Of a stretch of 64,000 nt of DNA, positions 52,310-61,155 are shown in pieces (within the stretch, counting starts at the first letter, position 1; each line of letters begins with the position of its first letter). The translations under genes and the position numbers were made by a program. The notes beneath the pieces were generated by a model, which searched no databases, was not told where the DNA came from, and was given only the letters and a program-made list of their open reading frames with translations. The stretch is from GCA-003244245 sp963822695 (GTDB lineage Bacteria > Actinomycetota > Actinomycetes > Mycobacteriales > Pseudonocardiaceae): contig CAWGJH010000008.1 in the NCBI GenBank assembly GCA_963822695.1, positions 186,001 to 250,000 of the forward strand, in the 5' to 3' direction.

Positions 52310-53272
52310 TCACGTCGTTTCTCTCCCTCCGGTTCGGCCGCGCAGTCGCGGCACTGTGGCTTTACCACGAGGCGGCCAGCCGCGCCCAAGGGGGTGGCAA
52401 TGTGTTCCCCTGAGCATATCCATTGCGAAATCGGCCACCTCGTGCATGCCGAGGGCATTGGGGTGTACCGGGAACGCCGGGCTGGTCGGGGTAGTGCCCT
52501 CGACCCACTTCATCGCGGGCTGTTGGCAGGCGTCGTGGCCCAGTGAGCGCGCGTAGGAATCGACGAACACCGCGCCGTGGTTGCTGGCCTGGTCGGCCAG
52601 CATGGCGTTGAGCCGCCGCTCCACGCCATCCACATACGGCACATCCCCGCGGGCGATCGGGAAGGCCGGACAGGATCCCCCCGCGGGCGGCAGGACCCGC
52701 AGGTAACCCACCACCAGCACCCTCGCGTGCGGCGAGCGTGCCCAGATGCCCTCCAGCACCCGGGCGACCTTCGGTGCCGCCGCAGCGATGCGCTGGGTGT
52801 AGAGGTCGGTGCCCCCAGCGATGGCCTGCCGCTGACACGGATTACCCCCTGGGTCGGTGGCGCCGAGCCGGGCGCAGGTCCACCAGAGACCACCGATGTC
52901 GATATCGTTGCCCCCGATGGTCACCGTGACTAGCTCGGTATCGGGTGTCAGGGCGTCGAACTGCGGTGGGTTAGGACCCAGCCGCACCGGCTGGGAAACC
53001 ATCATATTGTCGGTCCTCGCGCCGCCGCAGCTCACATCGGTGTAGTTGCCGATGCCCAGTGCCGCGGCCAGACGGGCCGGATAGTTCTGGGTAGAGCGCT
53101 GGCAGCCCACCGGATCGGCCCGTTGCACCGGGATCCCCGGACCCGACGCGTAAGAATCCCCCAGCGCGGCGTAACGCGTCGAGACACTCACCGTCGTGGC
53201 CGCCGCGGAGTGTGGGAACCCCAGCAGCGCCAGCACGGTAGCTGCGACAGCAAAGACATCACGGCGATCCAC
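52310..53272 (-). CDS. Secreted SGNH-family hydrolase/lipase
   Basis: About 320 residues from GTG 53272; the frame is open to 53365. The N-terminus (FAVAATVLALLGFPHSAAAT) is a signal peptide, so the enzyme is exported. Block I YAALGDSYASGPG carries the Ser nucleophile, block III VTIGGNDIDIGG the oxyanion Asn and VHPNALGM the catalytic His. Six or more Cys residues (CQRSTQNYP, SCGGARTDN, WWTCARLG) could form the disulfides typical of actinobacterial SGNH lipases. It stands alone among mobile-element remnants. Confidence 0.8.
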   Translation of the reverse strand: MDRRDVFAVAATVLALLGFPHSAAATTVSVSTRYAALGDSYASGPGIPVQRADPVGCQRSTQNYPARLAAALGIGNYTDVSCGGARTDNMMVSQPVRLGPNPPQFDALTPDTELVTVTIGGNDIDIGGLWWTCARLGATDPGGNPCQRQAIAGGTDLYTQRIAAAAPKVARVLEGIWARSPHARVLVVGYLRVLPPAGGSCPAFPIARGDVPYVDGVERRLNAMLADQASNHGAVFVDSYARSLGHDACQQPAMKWVEGTTPTSPAFPVHPNALGMHEVADFAMDMLRGTHCHPLGRGWPPRGKATVPRLRGRTGGRETT

Positions 53273-53395
53273 AGCCAAGCCACCCCCCCGGAAGTGATCC
53301 AACAATCCTACCTTCCTGATCACCTGATGTAGCTCCCCAGAGAGGTAGAGCGGGGGCGTTGTCAACTTGGGAGTCGTTAAGGAAGCTGCCAGGAG

Positions 53396-53534
53396 GGTAC
53401 TGTCAAGTTAACCTTGATCATGATCTACTTTGCTAAAGCAACCACAAAATGAGCCATCGTTCGGCGAGTTGGACCGCTACATCTTGTGTTTGTGTAGCAA
53501 AGTAGATCATGATTAAGGTTAACTTGACAGTACC
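53396..53534. mobile_element. 139-base MITE-like palindromic element
   Basis: Arms of 40 bases (GGTACTGTCAAGTTAACCTT and the following GATCATGATCTACTTTGCTA) at 53396-53435 are inverted at 53495-53534 with one mismatch around 59 bases. It has no coding capacity. The size, very long arms and AT-rich composition fit a non-autonomous element. The mobilising transposase is not identified. Confidence 0.65.
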
Positions 53535-53693
53535 GGCGTGGGGCTGTCCGAGGGCACGCCGACCCGCAGGCGCGTCAGCGCCGAGGAGCGGAAGCGGCGC
53601 GGCAGCGCATCGTTCTCGGGTACGTGGCGACACGGTGACGATGAGGCCCATCATCACGACCACGGGTGGCCGTCCGGAACCAACCGTAGACGA

Positions 53694-54077
53694 TCAGAGC
53701 AGGTGAACATCCACGTCGGGGTTGACGCGCTGGAGGCGGCCGGGGTCCGCGGTGAGCGCGGGCCAGCCGCACTGCCGGGCGACATACACAACATGCGCGG
53801 CGAGCGCGTCGAAGACGTTCGCCGCGAGAAGCAGCTGATCGACCTGGTCCGCGGTCGCGGCATCGAGTTCGCCGAGCACCACGGACGGATGACTGAGGAG
53901 ATCGGCCAACAGTGAGGCGGCATCGGGCCGCACGGCCCGGACCTCGGCCAACGCGAGCGTAGGCAGATACAGCGCGATACCGACCAGCCGAGCGGTGTCA
54001 AACCACGCCAGCGCGGCGGGCCGCCGACGTGCCAACGCGGCGAGGGCGGAGGCGTCGAGGACCTTACCGCCGATCAC
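53694..54077 (-). CDS. PIN-domain toxin (VapC-like)
   Basis: 127 residues from GTG 54077. Acidic PIN positions: Asp8 in KVLDASALAAL, Glu in LALAEVRAV, Asp in ANVFDALAAHVVYVARQ and Asp in ALTADPGRLQRV. Length and order fit VapC-like RNases. It overlaps the upstream small gene by GTGA (54074-54077), as in type II toxin-antitoxin pairs. A palindromic element (53396-53534) lies downstream. Confidence 0.75.
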   Translation of the reverse strand: MIGGKVLDASALAALARRRPAALAWFDTARLVGIALYLPTLALAEVRAVRPDAASLLADLLSHPSVVLGELDAATADQVDQLLLAANVFDALAAHVVYVARQCGWPALTADPGRLQRVNPDVDVHLL

Positions 54078-54298
54078 ACCGAGGAGGGATCAGCGGCGAC
54101 GGGGTGACGCCGACGTATCTCGTCGTCACCAGGCCACGGTGCGCCACACCCCGCATAGGCACGGCGGTAGTCCTCCAAGCTCGGGGCACCGATGCGAGCG
54201 ACCAACCGAGCCATGATCGCTTCGCCACGCTCGGCATCGGTGGCGTCGGGGCTCGGCAGCGGTGGCAGACCGCGATCAACCTGATGCAGCTGGGTCAC
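54074..54298 (-). CDS. Putative antitoxin of the PIN-domain toxin
   Basis: 74 residues from GTG 54298. It has helical segments DAERGEAIMARLVARIGA and LEDYRRAYAGCGAPWPGD and an acidic to basic C-terminal tail. The sequence does not show an obvious ribbon-helix-helix or AbrB motif, but its size, position and overlap with the toxin gene argue for an antitoxin. Confidence 0.55.
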   Translation of the reverse strand: MTQLHQVDRGLPPLPSPDATDAERGEAIMARLVARIGAPSLEDYRRAYAGCGAPWPGDDEIRRRHPVAADPSSV

Positions 54299-54430
54299 CC
54301 GCGCAACGGTAGCGGGTGGTGTAGACGGCGGAAACCCTACCCGAGGTGGGGTCTGGGTAAGAGTCCTGTCACCAGCTCGTCCGGCTGCCCCATCGGCGGT
54401 AGCTCGCTCATCGGATCACACCCGTGGTAC

Positions 54431-54627
54431 GAGACCGACCAAAACCGTGGGAGGTCAACTTTTCGAGCCCCGGTGATCCTCCGGAGCCACCAGGTGCGGA
54501 TCATCAGGGCGCGGACCACGCCCCCGGAGGACTGCGGCGGACCGGATGCCAGGGCCACCACGGGCGGGACTACGGCTGCGGGGAGCGGCGGTAACAAGTT
54601 GACCTCCCACGGTTTTGGTCGGTCTCC
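54431..54627. mobile_element. ~196-base ISKra4-related MITE
   Basis: Perfect 31-base inverted arms at 54431-54461 (GAGACCGACCAAAACCGTGG and GAGGTCAACTT) and 54596-54626. The outer 24 bases match the ISKra4-type terminal repeat at 46539 except in a three-base block and one further base (GAGACCG...AAAACCG.GGGAGG), and both right ends read GGTCTCCTTG. It carries no gene. It lies at the broken 3' end of the integrase pseudogene and probably inserted there. Confidence 0.7.
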
Positions 54628-55977
54628 TTGGAGGAGGAGTTGCCGCGGGGCGGCGGTCCGTCCGTGGAGGGTAGGTATGCCCGTGATGGTGAGTCGCGGG
54701 CCGGAGGGTCGTGGGGTGCATGGGTTGTCCTGCTTGATGCCCGGGGAAGAGCTAGTCGCTGGCTGGGGAGGTGCTCGAGGGCCGGTTGGGTCGGCTGGCG
54801 CGGACGTAGTCCAGCAGCGGGTCGGTGAAGGGCTGGGGAACCGGTGTGGGTGGATCGCCGAGGCGGATCGCGACTTGGTCGCCGTCGGCTAGGACATCGT
54901 GGACGGTGAGCCGGATGAGACGGTGGATCGGCTGGGTGTAGAGAAGGACCAGTGTGGCGGCGACCCGGTCCATCAACGGGAGGTCGTCGCTGGTCATGAC
55001 CTTGCGGATCAGGGCTATGCGCCGGTGTTGGCTGATCGGCGTCGGGTTCTCGGTGCGGATGGTGGGAATCTTTACGCGGGGCATGGCCCGGTTGTTTATG
55101 CACCAGCGCAGGAACGCTTGGACGACACGGCGGCTGGTGGCGTCTTGGGCATACCCGGTGTCGATGTCGGCCTGCGTGCACTGGCCGATGGCGTGGTCCC
55201 GCGTGGCGAGCCAAGCTAGGAACGCGGCTGCTTGGGTGAGCGCTCCGCGAGCGGTGGTGACTACTCCCGGCCCGAGAGGCCTCGTGGCCGCGGTGGCCCG
55301 CAGCGTGCGCAGCAGCTGCCAGGTCGCGAACCGCTGCAGCAGCCGGCGATGGTCCAGATCCTCGATGCCCTCCAACCATTCGCCCAGCCACCGCTGGAAC
55401 AGCAGCGGGTGCCGATCGTGGTGCGGGAGCACACCGGAGTGCATGAGCAGGTCGCGGACGTGGGCGACCGTCCGCCAGGGGGACAGCGCGCTCAGCCCGT
55501 CGTGGGTGCGCGGCACTTCTCCTGTGCCGAGCGCCCGCGGGATCTGCTGGACGTGCGGTGTGCCGACCCAGCTCAGCCCACCCCAGGGGCGAGGTATGCC
55601 CGGACCTCGGTGGAGAACGGGATGAGTTCGGGCCGGATGCTGCCGGTGCCCTCGTCTAGGAGCGCTTCTAGCCGCTGGGCCAAGACGCGGTTGCCGCAGA
55701 CCCCGCGCCGATAGCGCCGCGCCTCTTGGCCGCAGTGTTCGCAGAAGAAGTCGCCAAGGCCGCCCGCGCAGTCGGTGCACCACCGGCCGCCGTCTGGCGC
55801 GATGCCGGGGGTGAGTCGGGTGACGCCGCAGCCGGCGCACTGTTGGTAGGTCTTCAGCGCGTGGGTGTAGCACCCTGCGCAGAGGTAGCCCTCGGGCCAG
55901 TGGGCCGCTCCGAGGCGCACGGCCTGGGCGCAGCGTGCGCAGAACAGATCCTCGCTCCGAACCCGGGTCCTGCTCAT
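54628..55977 (-). pseudogene. Zn-ribbon-containing tyrosine integrase (Tn554-like set), decayed
   Basis: From ATG 55977 the first 130 residues have repeated CxxC pairs (FCARCAQAV, YLCAGCYTH, QQCAGCGVT, WCTDCAGG, FCEHCGQEA). After about 55575 the reading continues in another frame (LSALSPWRTVAHVRDLLMHS, LLQRFATWQLLRTLRATAAT, LMDRVAATLVLLYTQPIHRL), stops at 54752, and resumes as LFPGHQAGQP and LTITGIPTLHGRTAA before the MITE. The catalytic C-terminus is lost. Its start overlaps the upstream HTH gene by ATGA. Confidence 0.7.
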
Positions 55978-56306
55978 TTTTCGGGGCGGATGCGGGCGCG
56001 CTTGGGTCGGATCGTGGTCGCGAGATCAACCACCTCGCCGCCTCCGGCGGCGGTGTGGCGTGGGGTCGCGTTCTCGGCGCGGGTGGCGATCAGTTCGGCG
56101 GGGGTGGCTTCGAAGATGTCGCAGGGCGCGGCCAAGACCGGCAGCGACAGCCGCTCGGGGGTGTGGGTGACCAGACGCCAGACTTGCACCGAGGACAAGG
56201 TGATGCCGCGGTCGTGCAGGTGGGGCTCGAGGTCGGTAGCGGCGAACATACCGGCCGCGGCCATGACTTCCCGCAGCCGCCACTGGTAGCTAACCTGTCG
56301 CTTCAT
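55974..56306 (-). CDS. XRE-type HTH protein of the integrase set
   Basis: 110 residues from ATG 56306 after CGGGAAGACC. HTH pattern: YQWRLREVMAAAGMFAATDL, GITLSSVQVWRLVTHTPERL and LAAPCDIFEATPAELI, which is the Cro/CI-like domain frequent beside Zn-ribbon integrases in actinobacteria. The basic tail (TTIRPKRARIRPEK) may help DNA binding. It overlaps the integrase gene and appears intact. The 56307-56650 stretch upstream holds no supported gene. Confidence 0.65.
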   Translation of the reverse strand: MKRQVSYQWRLREVMAAAGMFAATDLEPHLHDRGITLSSVQVWRLVTHTPERLSLPVLAAPCDIFEATPAELIATRAENATPRHTAAGGGEVVDLATTIRPKRARIRPEK

Positions 56307-56649
56307 CGGGTCTTCCCGGCCGGTGTCAGCGCGGCCTGCACGGTGGCATCCAGCGCGGGGCGCAGGGTGCGGGTGCGGAAGTCCAAGGACACGCAGGTGT
56401 CTCTCGGAGTCGAGCTCGCGTGGTCGTGACCTGCTTGTTCTTGGACGAATCGAGTGGGGAATCCGTCTTCGATCTGGTGGGTGATGTGGGAGTGTCTTGT
56501 CTCCGCAGTCGCCGTGTGCGATTGGGTTCGTGTGGCGATTGAGCAACCGGGACTTCCGGTGCTCCGGTTTGTGACTGTGCCGGTTGCGCGTGTTGCGATA
56601 GGACGTTGCCGACGTGTCATAGATCACCATCCCCGAAGGTGTTTACCTG

Positions 56650-57108
56650 TCAGCTGCATGAGCCGATGGTGGCCGCTCGCTGTGGCAGCCGGCTGACTCG
56701 GCTGGCGGAGGTGGCGGCGGTCCGCAGGCGGCTGATCTCGTCGTGTTGAGCGGCGAGTCGCGCGAGGGCTTGGGTCTGGAACTCGCTGAGTTCGGCGATT
56801 GTGCTGGTTGCCTTGGTGAGGCGGTACTTCAGCGCGGTGATCTCGTTCTTGAGGCGGGTGATCTGAGCGTCACGCGGGTCGGGCTGTTCGCCGGCCTGCT
56901 GGAGGGTTCGCAGGCGCCGTTCGAACTCGGCGCGCAGGTGGGCGTAGGGCCGGTTGCCGTAGAAGGCGGTGCGGTCGACACCCGTCTCGACGGCGAGGGT
57001 CCTGACGTCGCATCGGCCGCCGGGCGGGATCTCGCCGCGCAGGAGCCGATCCATGGCAGCGCGGATCCGGTTCTCATTGGCGGTGCGCTGCGCTGCGGTG
57101 ATCCGCAT
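56650..57108 (-). CDS. Coiled-coil accessory protein (DUF6262/TnpC-like)
   Basis: 152 residues from ATG 57108. It starts with an HTH-like portion (ENRIRAAMDRLLRGEIPPGG, VRTLAVETGVDRTAFYGNRP) followed by a coiled coil (DAQITRLKNEITALKYRLTK). This architecture matches the third protein of Tn554-like integrase trios. It starts right at the stop of the second integrase fragment, which keeps the usual order. It seems intact but its partners are broken. Confidence 0.65.
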   Translation of the reverse strand: MRITAAQRTANENRIRAAMDRLLRGEIPPGGRCDVRTLAVETGVDRTAFYGNRPYAHLRAEFERRLRTLQQAGEQPDPRDAQITRLKNEITALKYRLTKATSTIAELSEFQTQALARLAAQHDEISRLRTAATSASRVSRLPQRAATIGSCS

Positions 57109-57109
57109 G

Positions 57110-57760
57110 TCATTCCTCGTTCTGGTTGGTGGCGGTGTCGATGGCGTCCAGGACACCCAGGGCGCGGTTGAGATCGGTTTGCAGGCGGGCGCGTTCGGTT
57201 TTGCGGGTGGCGCTGAGGCCGCCGAGGAAGGTTCTGGTCTGTGCGGCGTGCTCAGCCCAGACCGGCCGGTGGCAGGGGTGATGGGTGGCTTGCGGGCAGC
57301 GCGCGGAGTCACACATGCCGGCCAGGGGCCGGTCGGCGTGCGGTGTGCCGGCGAGTTTCAGACAGAGCGCTCGGGACGGGTCGGTGAACCAGCAGTAGTT
57401 GGCCGCGCCCAGGTGCAGTGTCTGGGCGCGTTTGGTGAGCAGGTTGAGGACTTCCCGGTCGCTGCGCTGGGTCTTCGGCGGCCCCGCTTCGCCGGTGGTG
57501 AGCTTGCCGTCGATGTGGGCGAAGAACTCGGCCAGCTCGCGAGCGCCGGGTCCGGCGGGCATGGTCCCTTGCTGATAGTTGCGGAACTCGGCCCAGACCA
57601 GATCCAGGTTGCGCTTGGCCTCGTGCTTGTTGACCTCAGCCAGAAGCTCGGCCTGCGCACCGCCGGGTCGAGACGCGTACCCCTCCGTTGTTGCCGTCGC
57701 GATGTGCTTGAGGTGCAGTTTCGCTGCGAGCAGGCCCCCAGGGCGGTAGGCCCGCGAGAT
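57110..57760 (-). pseudogene. C-terminal fragment of the second Tn554-like integrase
   Basis: The frame begins after TAG 57761-57763 and reads GLLAAKLHLKHIATATTEGY, RNLDLVWAEFRNYQQGTMPA, CWFTDPSRALCLKLAGTP and MCDSARCPQATHHPCHRPVW. These are C-terminal features of the large integrase in Tn554-like sets, including the tyrosine in ATTEGY and a Cys/His cluster. The N-terminal two thirds are gone. Confidence 0.6.
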
Positions 57761-57806
57761 CTACCAGATCATCACGTCCCCACCCACAGCTGAGCCCTCA
57801 GCGGCG

Positions 57807-57823
57807 TGACATCCAGAGGGGCA
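57807..57823. repeat. 17-base direct repeat TGACATCCAGAGGGGCA (partner at 58700-58716)
   Basis: The partner TGACATCCATAGGGGCA at 58700-58716 differs at one base. The two copies flank the 57924-58670 gene about 890 bases apart, as att-like or target-duplication repeats of a small inserted cassette would. Confidence 0.5.
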
Positions 57824-57874
57824 GGATTATTGCCATCACGGTTGCCGGTGGCCAGGGTGCGCCCCGAAAAGAAG

Positions 57875-57921
57875 TGTCAACTCACGTGTTGACATTCGGT
57901 GTTGTCAATGCCAATGTTGAC
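57875..57921. promoter_or_regulatory. Paired TGTCAAC/GTTGACA operator-like repeats
   Basis: TGTCAAC (57875-57881) and GTTGACA (57888-57894) form an inverted repeat with 6-base spacing. A second, looser pair TGTCAA (57903) and TGTTGAC (57915-57921) ends 2 bases before the next gene's ATG. The arrangement suggests tight autoregulation of that gene. Confidence 0.55.
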
Positions 57922-57923
57922 GC

Positions 57924-58670
57924 ATGTCGACGACGCCCGCCGAGGCCACCACCTCGCCGGGTCGCGAGCTGGCAGCCCGCGCGCGTCACGTGGCGGGACT
58001 GCTCCACCACCTCGCCGACGCGGCCGAGTCGAGCCAGCCGGGGGCGGTCGGCTCCTGGATGCGGCACGTCCGGGAGATCCACGCGCGTGTGCGCGAGGAG
58101 TTGATGACCGCCGCTGTGGCCCGTGAGCGAGCGGGCGGCGCATCGTGGACCACGATCGGGGCCGCCGAAGACCCGCCCGTCAGCAGGCAAGCCGCTCAAC
58201 AGCGCTACCAGCGCCTCCTCCGGCGCGCGAGCCTCGCTAGTGACGGTGACACCGTGCTCGAGCCAACACCTGAACCCGCGCAACGCGAGCAGACGAGCGC
58301 TCCGACCGTCAACGACGGTGTTGACGGACCCTCCCAGCGTTGCGCGCAACGCCAGCGTGAGCCGCCACGCACGGCCGTGTCCGCTGGCGGCATGTGGGCC
58401 GCCGACGATCGGCGTGACCTGATCCGCGCCAGCGACTACGCGACCAGTGGCGCGTGGTTGGTCACCGTCGAGGGTGTGACAGTCGGCAGTGTCCAACCCA
58501 CGTACAGCGGTGCCCGCGCCAAGCGATGGACCGCCCTGATCAACGGCGTGTCCGTTCTCGGTGGGCGAGCCTTCCCCAGCCGCGACAAGGCCGCGATCCA
58601 GGTCCTCCTAGAGCACGAACACCGGCAAGACCGGACGACACGCGACGGTCACCGACGGGGTACCCGGTAG
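57924..58670 (+). CDS. Putative DNA-binding protein with two domains
   Basis: 248 residues from ATG 57924, close enough to the operator-like repeats for a leaderless or short-leader transcript. The N-terminal half has helical segments with an HTH-like pattern (ARERAGGASWTTIGAAEDPP, VSRQAAQQRYQRLLR). The C-terminal 90 residues are beta-rich (SGAWLVTVEGVTVGSVQPTY, RWTALINGVSVLGGRAFPS). The overall type is seen on actinobacterial plasmids and integrative elements, but I cannot name it. Confidence 0.5.
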   Translation: MSTTPAEATTSPGRELAARARHVAGLLHHLADAAESSQPGAVGSWMRHVREIHARVREELMTAAVARERAGGASWTTIGAAEDPPVSRQAAQQRYQRLLRRASLASDGDTVLEPTPEPAQREQTSAPTVNDGVDGPSQRCAQRQREPPRTAVSAGGMWAADDRRDLIRASDYATSGAWLVTVEGVTVGSVQPTYSGARAKRWTALINGVSVLGGRAFPSRDKAAIQVLLEHEHRQDRTTRDGHRRGTR

Positions 58671-58772
58671 TCGAGACCGAACCGCAGTGCCCAACGGCTT
58701 GACATCCATAGGGGCATCAGACCCCCCGTAAGCGGTCATTCTTCACACAGTTGCCAACTTGAGGAAGAAACC

Positions 58773-59000
58773 GTGCGCACCGGCCAGATCCACATGCTGG
58801 CTCAGCAACACACCGAGCAATCAGTACGTGAGGACGGCCATTCTAGCCTCCCACCGAGCGGTACGGAACGGTCGATATCTGGCGGATGCTCAGGAACAAA
58901 ACGTGCGTTAGTCGTTAAGATCCTTTTGGCCGTCCCCTGCGTCGGACGAATACATGTTCATGCGAACTGGATACGAACTGGGTCGCGGCTTGCCGCTTAG
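58773..59000 (+). CDS. Small hypothetical ORF (weak)
   Basis: 75 residues from GTG 58773 after TGAGGAAG. The sequence (VRTGQIHMLAQQHTEQSVRE) has no recognised feature and the C-terminal part is not convincing. The remaining 59001-59233 region contains no gene that I can support. Confidence 0.25.
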   Translation: MRTGQIHMLAQQHTEQSVREDGHSSLPPSGTERSISGGCSGTKRALVVKILLAVPCVGRIHVHANWIRTGSRLAA

Positions 59001-59233
59001 CCCCCGAGTTGCGCTCAAGCCACAGTGGGGACCCTCTTTTACACGTGTGATCAACACGGCAGTGCGAAATCGTAGTTCCACTTCCGAAGTATGGCCATGG
59101 TCAACCTTTGTCTAGGGACTGGCGCGTCCTGATCGCGGTAGTAGACACTTACTCAAGTGCCTGACCTTTCCGGCGTTGCGGGCATGGATGATAGCCCGAT
59201 CGGTAACCTGTAGCTTGGAGAAAAGGTTGGAGA

Positions 59234-60188
59234 CATGAGGATTATGCAAAACCCTCCTTGAAGAAATAGAGGCCGATAGCGGCACGGAACGAGGACAAGA
59301 AAGTCTTCAGTGGCCTTCTGTAGTCGGTGAAGAGAATCCGCCATGTCTTCAGGTGGGCGACGGCTCGCTCGACGGGCGCGCGCAGCGAGCTGATCTGATT
59401 ATTGTAGTCCTGTTCGCTCACGGACAGGTCGCGGTCTTTCGGTTTACGCACCGGAGTGATGATGTAATCAGTTCCGATGAATCCCTTGTCTCCGACCACA
59501 TCACCGGCCAGCTTGAGGATCATCTCGCACTCCGATCCGGTCAGTTTGGCCATGTCGTGCTGATTCCCGGGCACCGGCTCGGACACGAAGCTGACACGGC
59601 CAGTCAGAGTTGTGACGATCAGCGACCCGTGACCCGTTGTCTTGCATTTCCCCGCCTACAGCTCACGCTCACCATCCCAGGACCAGCAGGGCCATAAAGT
59701 GCCATCTACCAGGGCGATCGCACCCCTGGTGGCTTCCGCTGCCTCCTCGGCGGATGGCCTGAACTCAGCGGTGGCCTGCTCGATCAGCGGCGTCAGGAAG
59801 GTGATGTACCGCGAGATCGTGGACTGGTCCACATCGAAGATCTCCGCCCACACCTCCTCGGCAATGTTCTGGCGCATATACCCACTGGTGACGACAAGCG
59901 CTTCGCGCAAGGTGAGTTCTTTTGGACGGCCTGTGCCCCGATCCCAGGGTTTCTCCAGCAGGTCGCTGACCCGCTGCTCCAGCGCGTCGAGTTGCTCAGC
60001 GTCCAGTCCTGACATACGATCGAACCGCAACGGCTTCTCCGTCGTAAGAGAGTGGTTTCGTCACCTCCTTTCTATCGGCCAGAGAAGCCGTTGCCCGTTA
60101 TTTCGTGCGGCGTGTCGCCAGCCTTCAGGACAACGACCCTAGCTAACCCATGGCTAGCAATAATTGGGGTTTTGCATAACCCTCATGG
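59234..60188. mobile_element. IS5-family insertion sequence
   Basis: Terminal inverted repeats CATGAGGATTATGCAAAACCC (59234-59254) and its complement at 60168-60188 match with one mismatch. The 0.95-kb element contains only one transposase gene on the minus strand, in two frames. GC content is lower than in the neighbours, indicating a recent arrival. Confidence 0.8.
59242..60030 (-). pseudogene. IS5-family transposase in two frames
   Basis: From 60030 the first frame has the HTH-Tnp part (ELTLREALVVTSGYMRQNIA, FDVDQSTISRYITFLTPL) and the first catalytic Asp in AIALVDGTLWPC, stopping at 59656. The second frame (59586-59242) has VVGDKGFIGTDYIITPVRKP, with the second Asp, and RAPVERAVAHLKTWRILFTD with the Glu. 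Some IS5 relatives use a programmed shift, so activity cannot be excluded, but about 70 bases lie between the two open frames. Confidence 0.75.
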
Positions 60189-61155
60189 TTGCGCACGGTC
60201 TTTTCCGACAAGACGAGCTCGCGGACGATGCACCGATTGTCATAGCCTCGGGGGTTTTGTTCGTGTCCGGGATGAGTGATTTCTACTTCCCCGGAGCAGG
60301 CTGTTGCTGGTCAGCTGAGGGAAGCGAGGTAGGGGAAGGGCTGGGGAACCTTCCCCGGCGGCCCGGCTGCTTCCCCTCGGCATTCCCCGGCGTGAGGGTT
60401 TCGGGAAGGGTAGGGACAACCCGGCTTGGGGGCCCTGCGGGATTAGCTGTGGTGACTGTCGCCGGACTATGTGTTCGGGGGTTTGGGAGCGGACTGTGGC
60501 GTGTGGGGTTAACCAGGCTAACTGTCCTGGATTCCTGCTGGTCACGGGGGTGCTGGGGTGGGAGCCCGGAGTTAGGTCTCTGGATTTGTGCTGGTCGGAA
60601 GGGGTTAACTCGGAGAGTGAGAAACCTAACTCGCTGCGGCTGACCTAACCCGGGGCTAATCCAGTTCCGGGGTCTTGATGGCTGGTCATATGTCGTCCCT
60701 CACGGTGGTGGCGCGCCGGGCGAGGGCGCACAGCGGTGGGGTCCACATAGTGACAACGTGATGGGTTAGAGGGCGACCCAAGGCAGGACACGGCACCCCA
60801 CCCGGACCACCGAAGGCGGCTGTTTTGGGGTGGTGGGGTGTTGGCCTGCTGCGCTGAGCTGTCTGCCTTGTCGCATGTCAGGGGTAGGGCAGTGGCCCGG
60901 CGAGGGAGCAAGGCATGTGCCCTAGCGCAAGTTGGTGCCTCACCGCCTGCCTCACGTCGGATCGGCAGGGATCACCTTGGGTATGGACGTTAATACGCAG
61001 GTCATCTCGTGGTAGACGAACAGGGCTTGACTCCTGATGGCCTCCGGTCCCGCCGTGGCCCATCGGATGACCCGCCGCCCGGTTCGTGCCGGTCGTTGCC
61101 GCTCCCCGGAGGCATCACGGAGCAGAGCTGCCCAACAAGCACGGTGGTCCTGGTG
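60189..61155. other. Noncoding region with GGTTAACC-type repeats
   Basis: Nearly 1 kb without a supported gene. 60310-60410 is full of GGGGAA/TTCCCC blocks. 60505-60663 holds seven sites of the type GGGTTAACC, GGCTAACTG, GAGTTAGG, GGGTTAACT, ACCTAACT, ACCTAACCC and GGCTAATCC in both orientations. These could be protein-binding repeats (origin or operator). ORFs in this stretch are composition artefacts. Confidence 0.4.

Noticed and set aside
60164..60643. 159-residue plus-strand ORF
   Set aside because: It starts inside the IS5 terminal repeat and encodes Gly/Arg/Leu-rich sequence with no motif; the repeats in this stretch explain it better.
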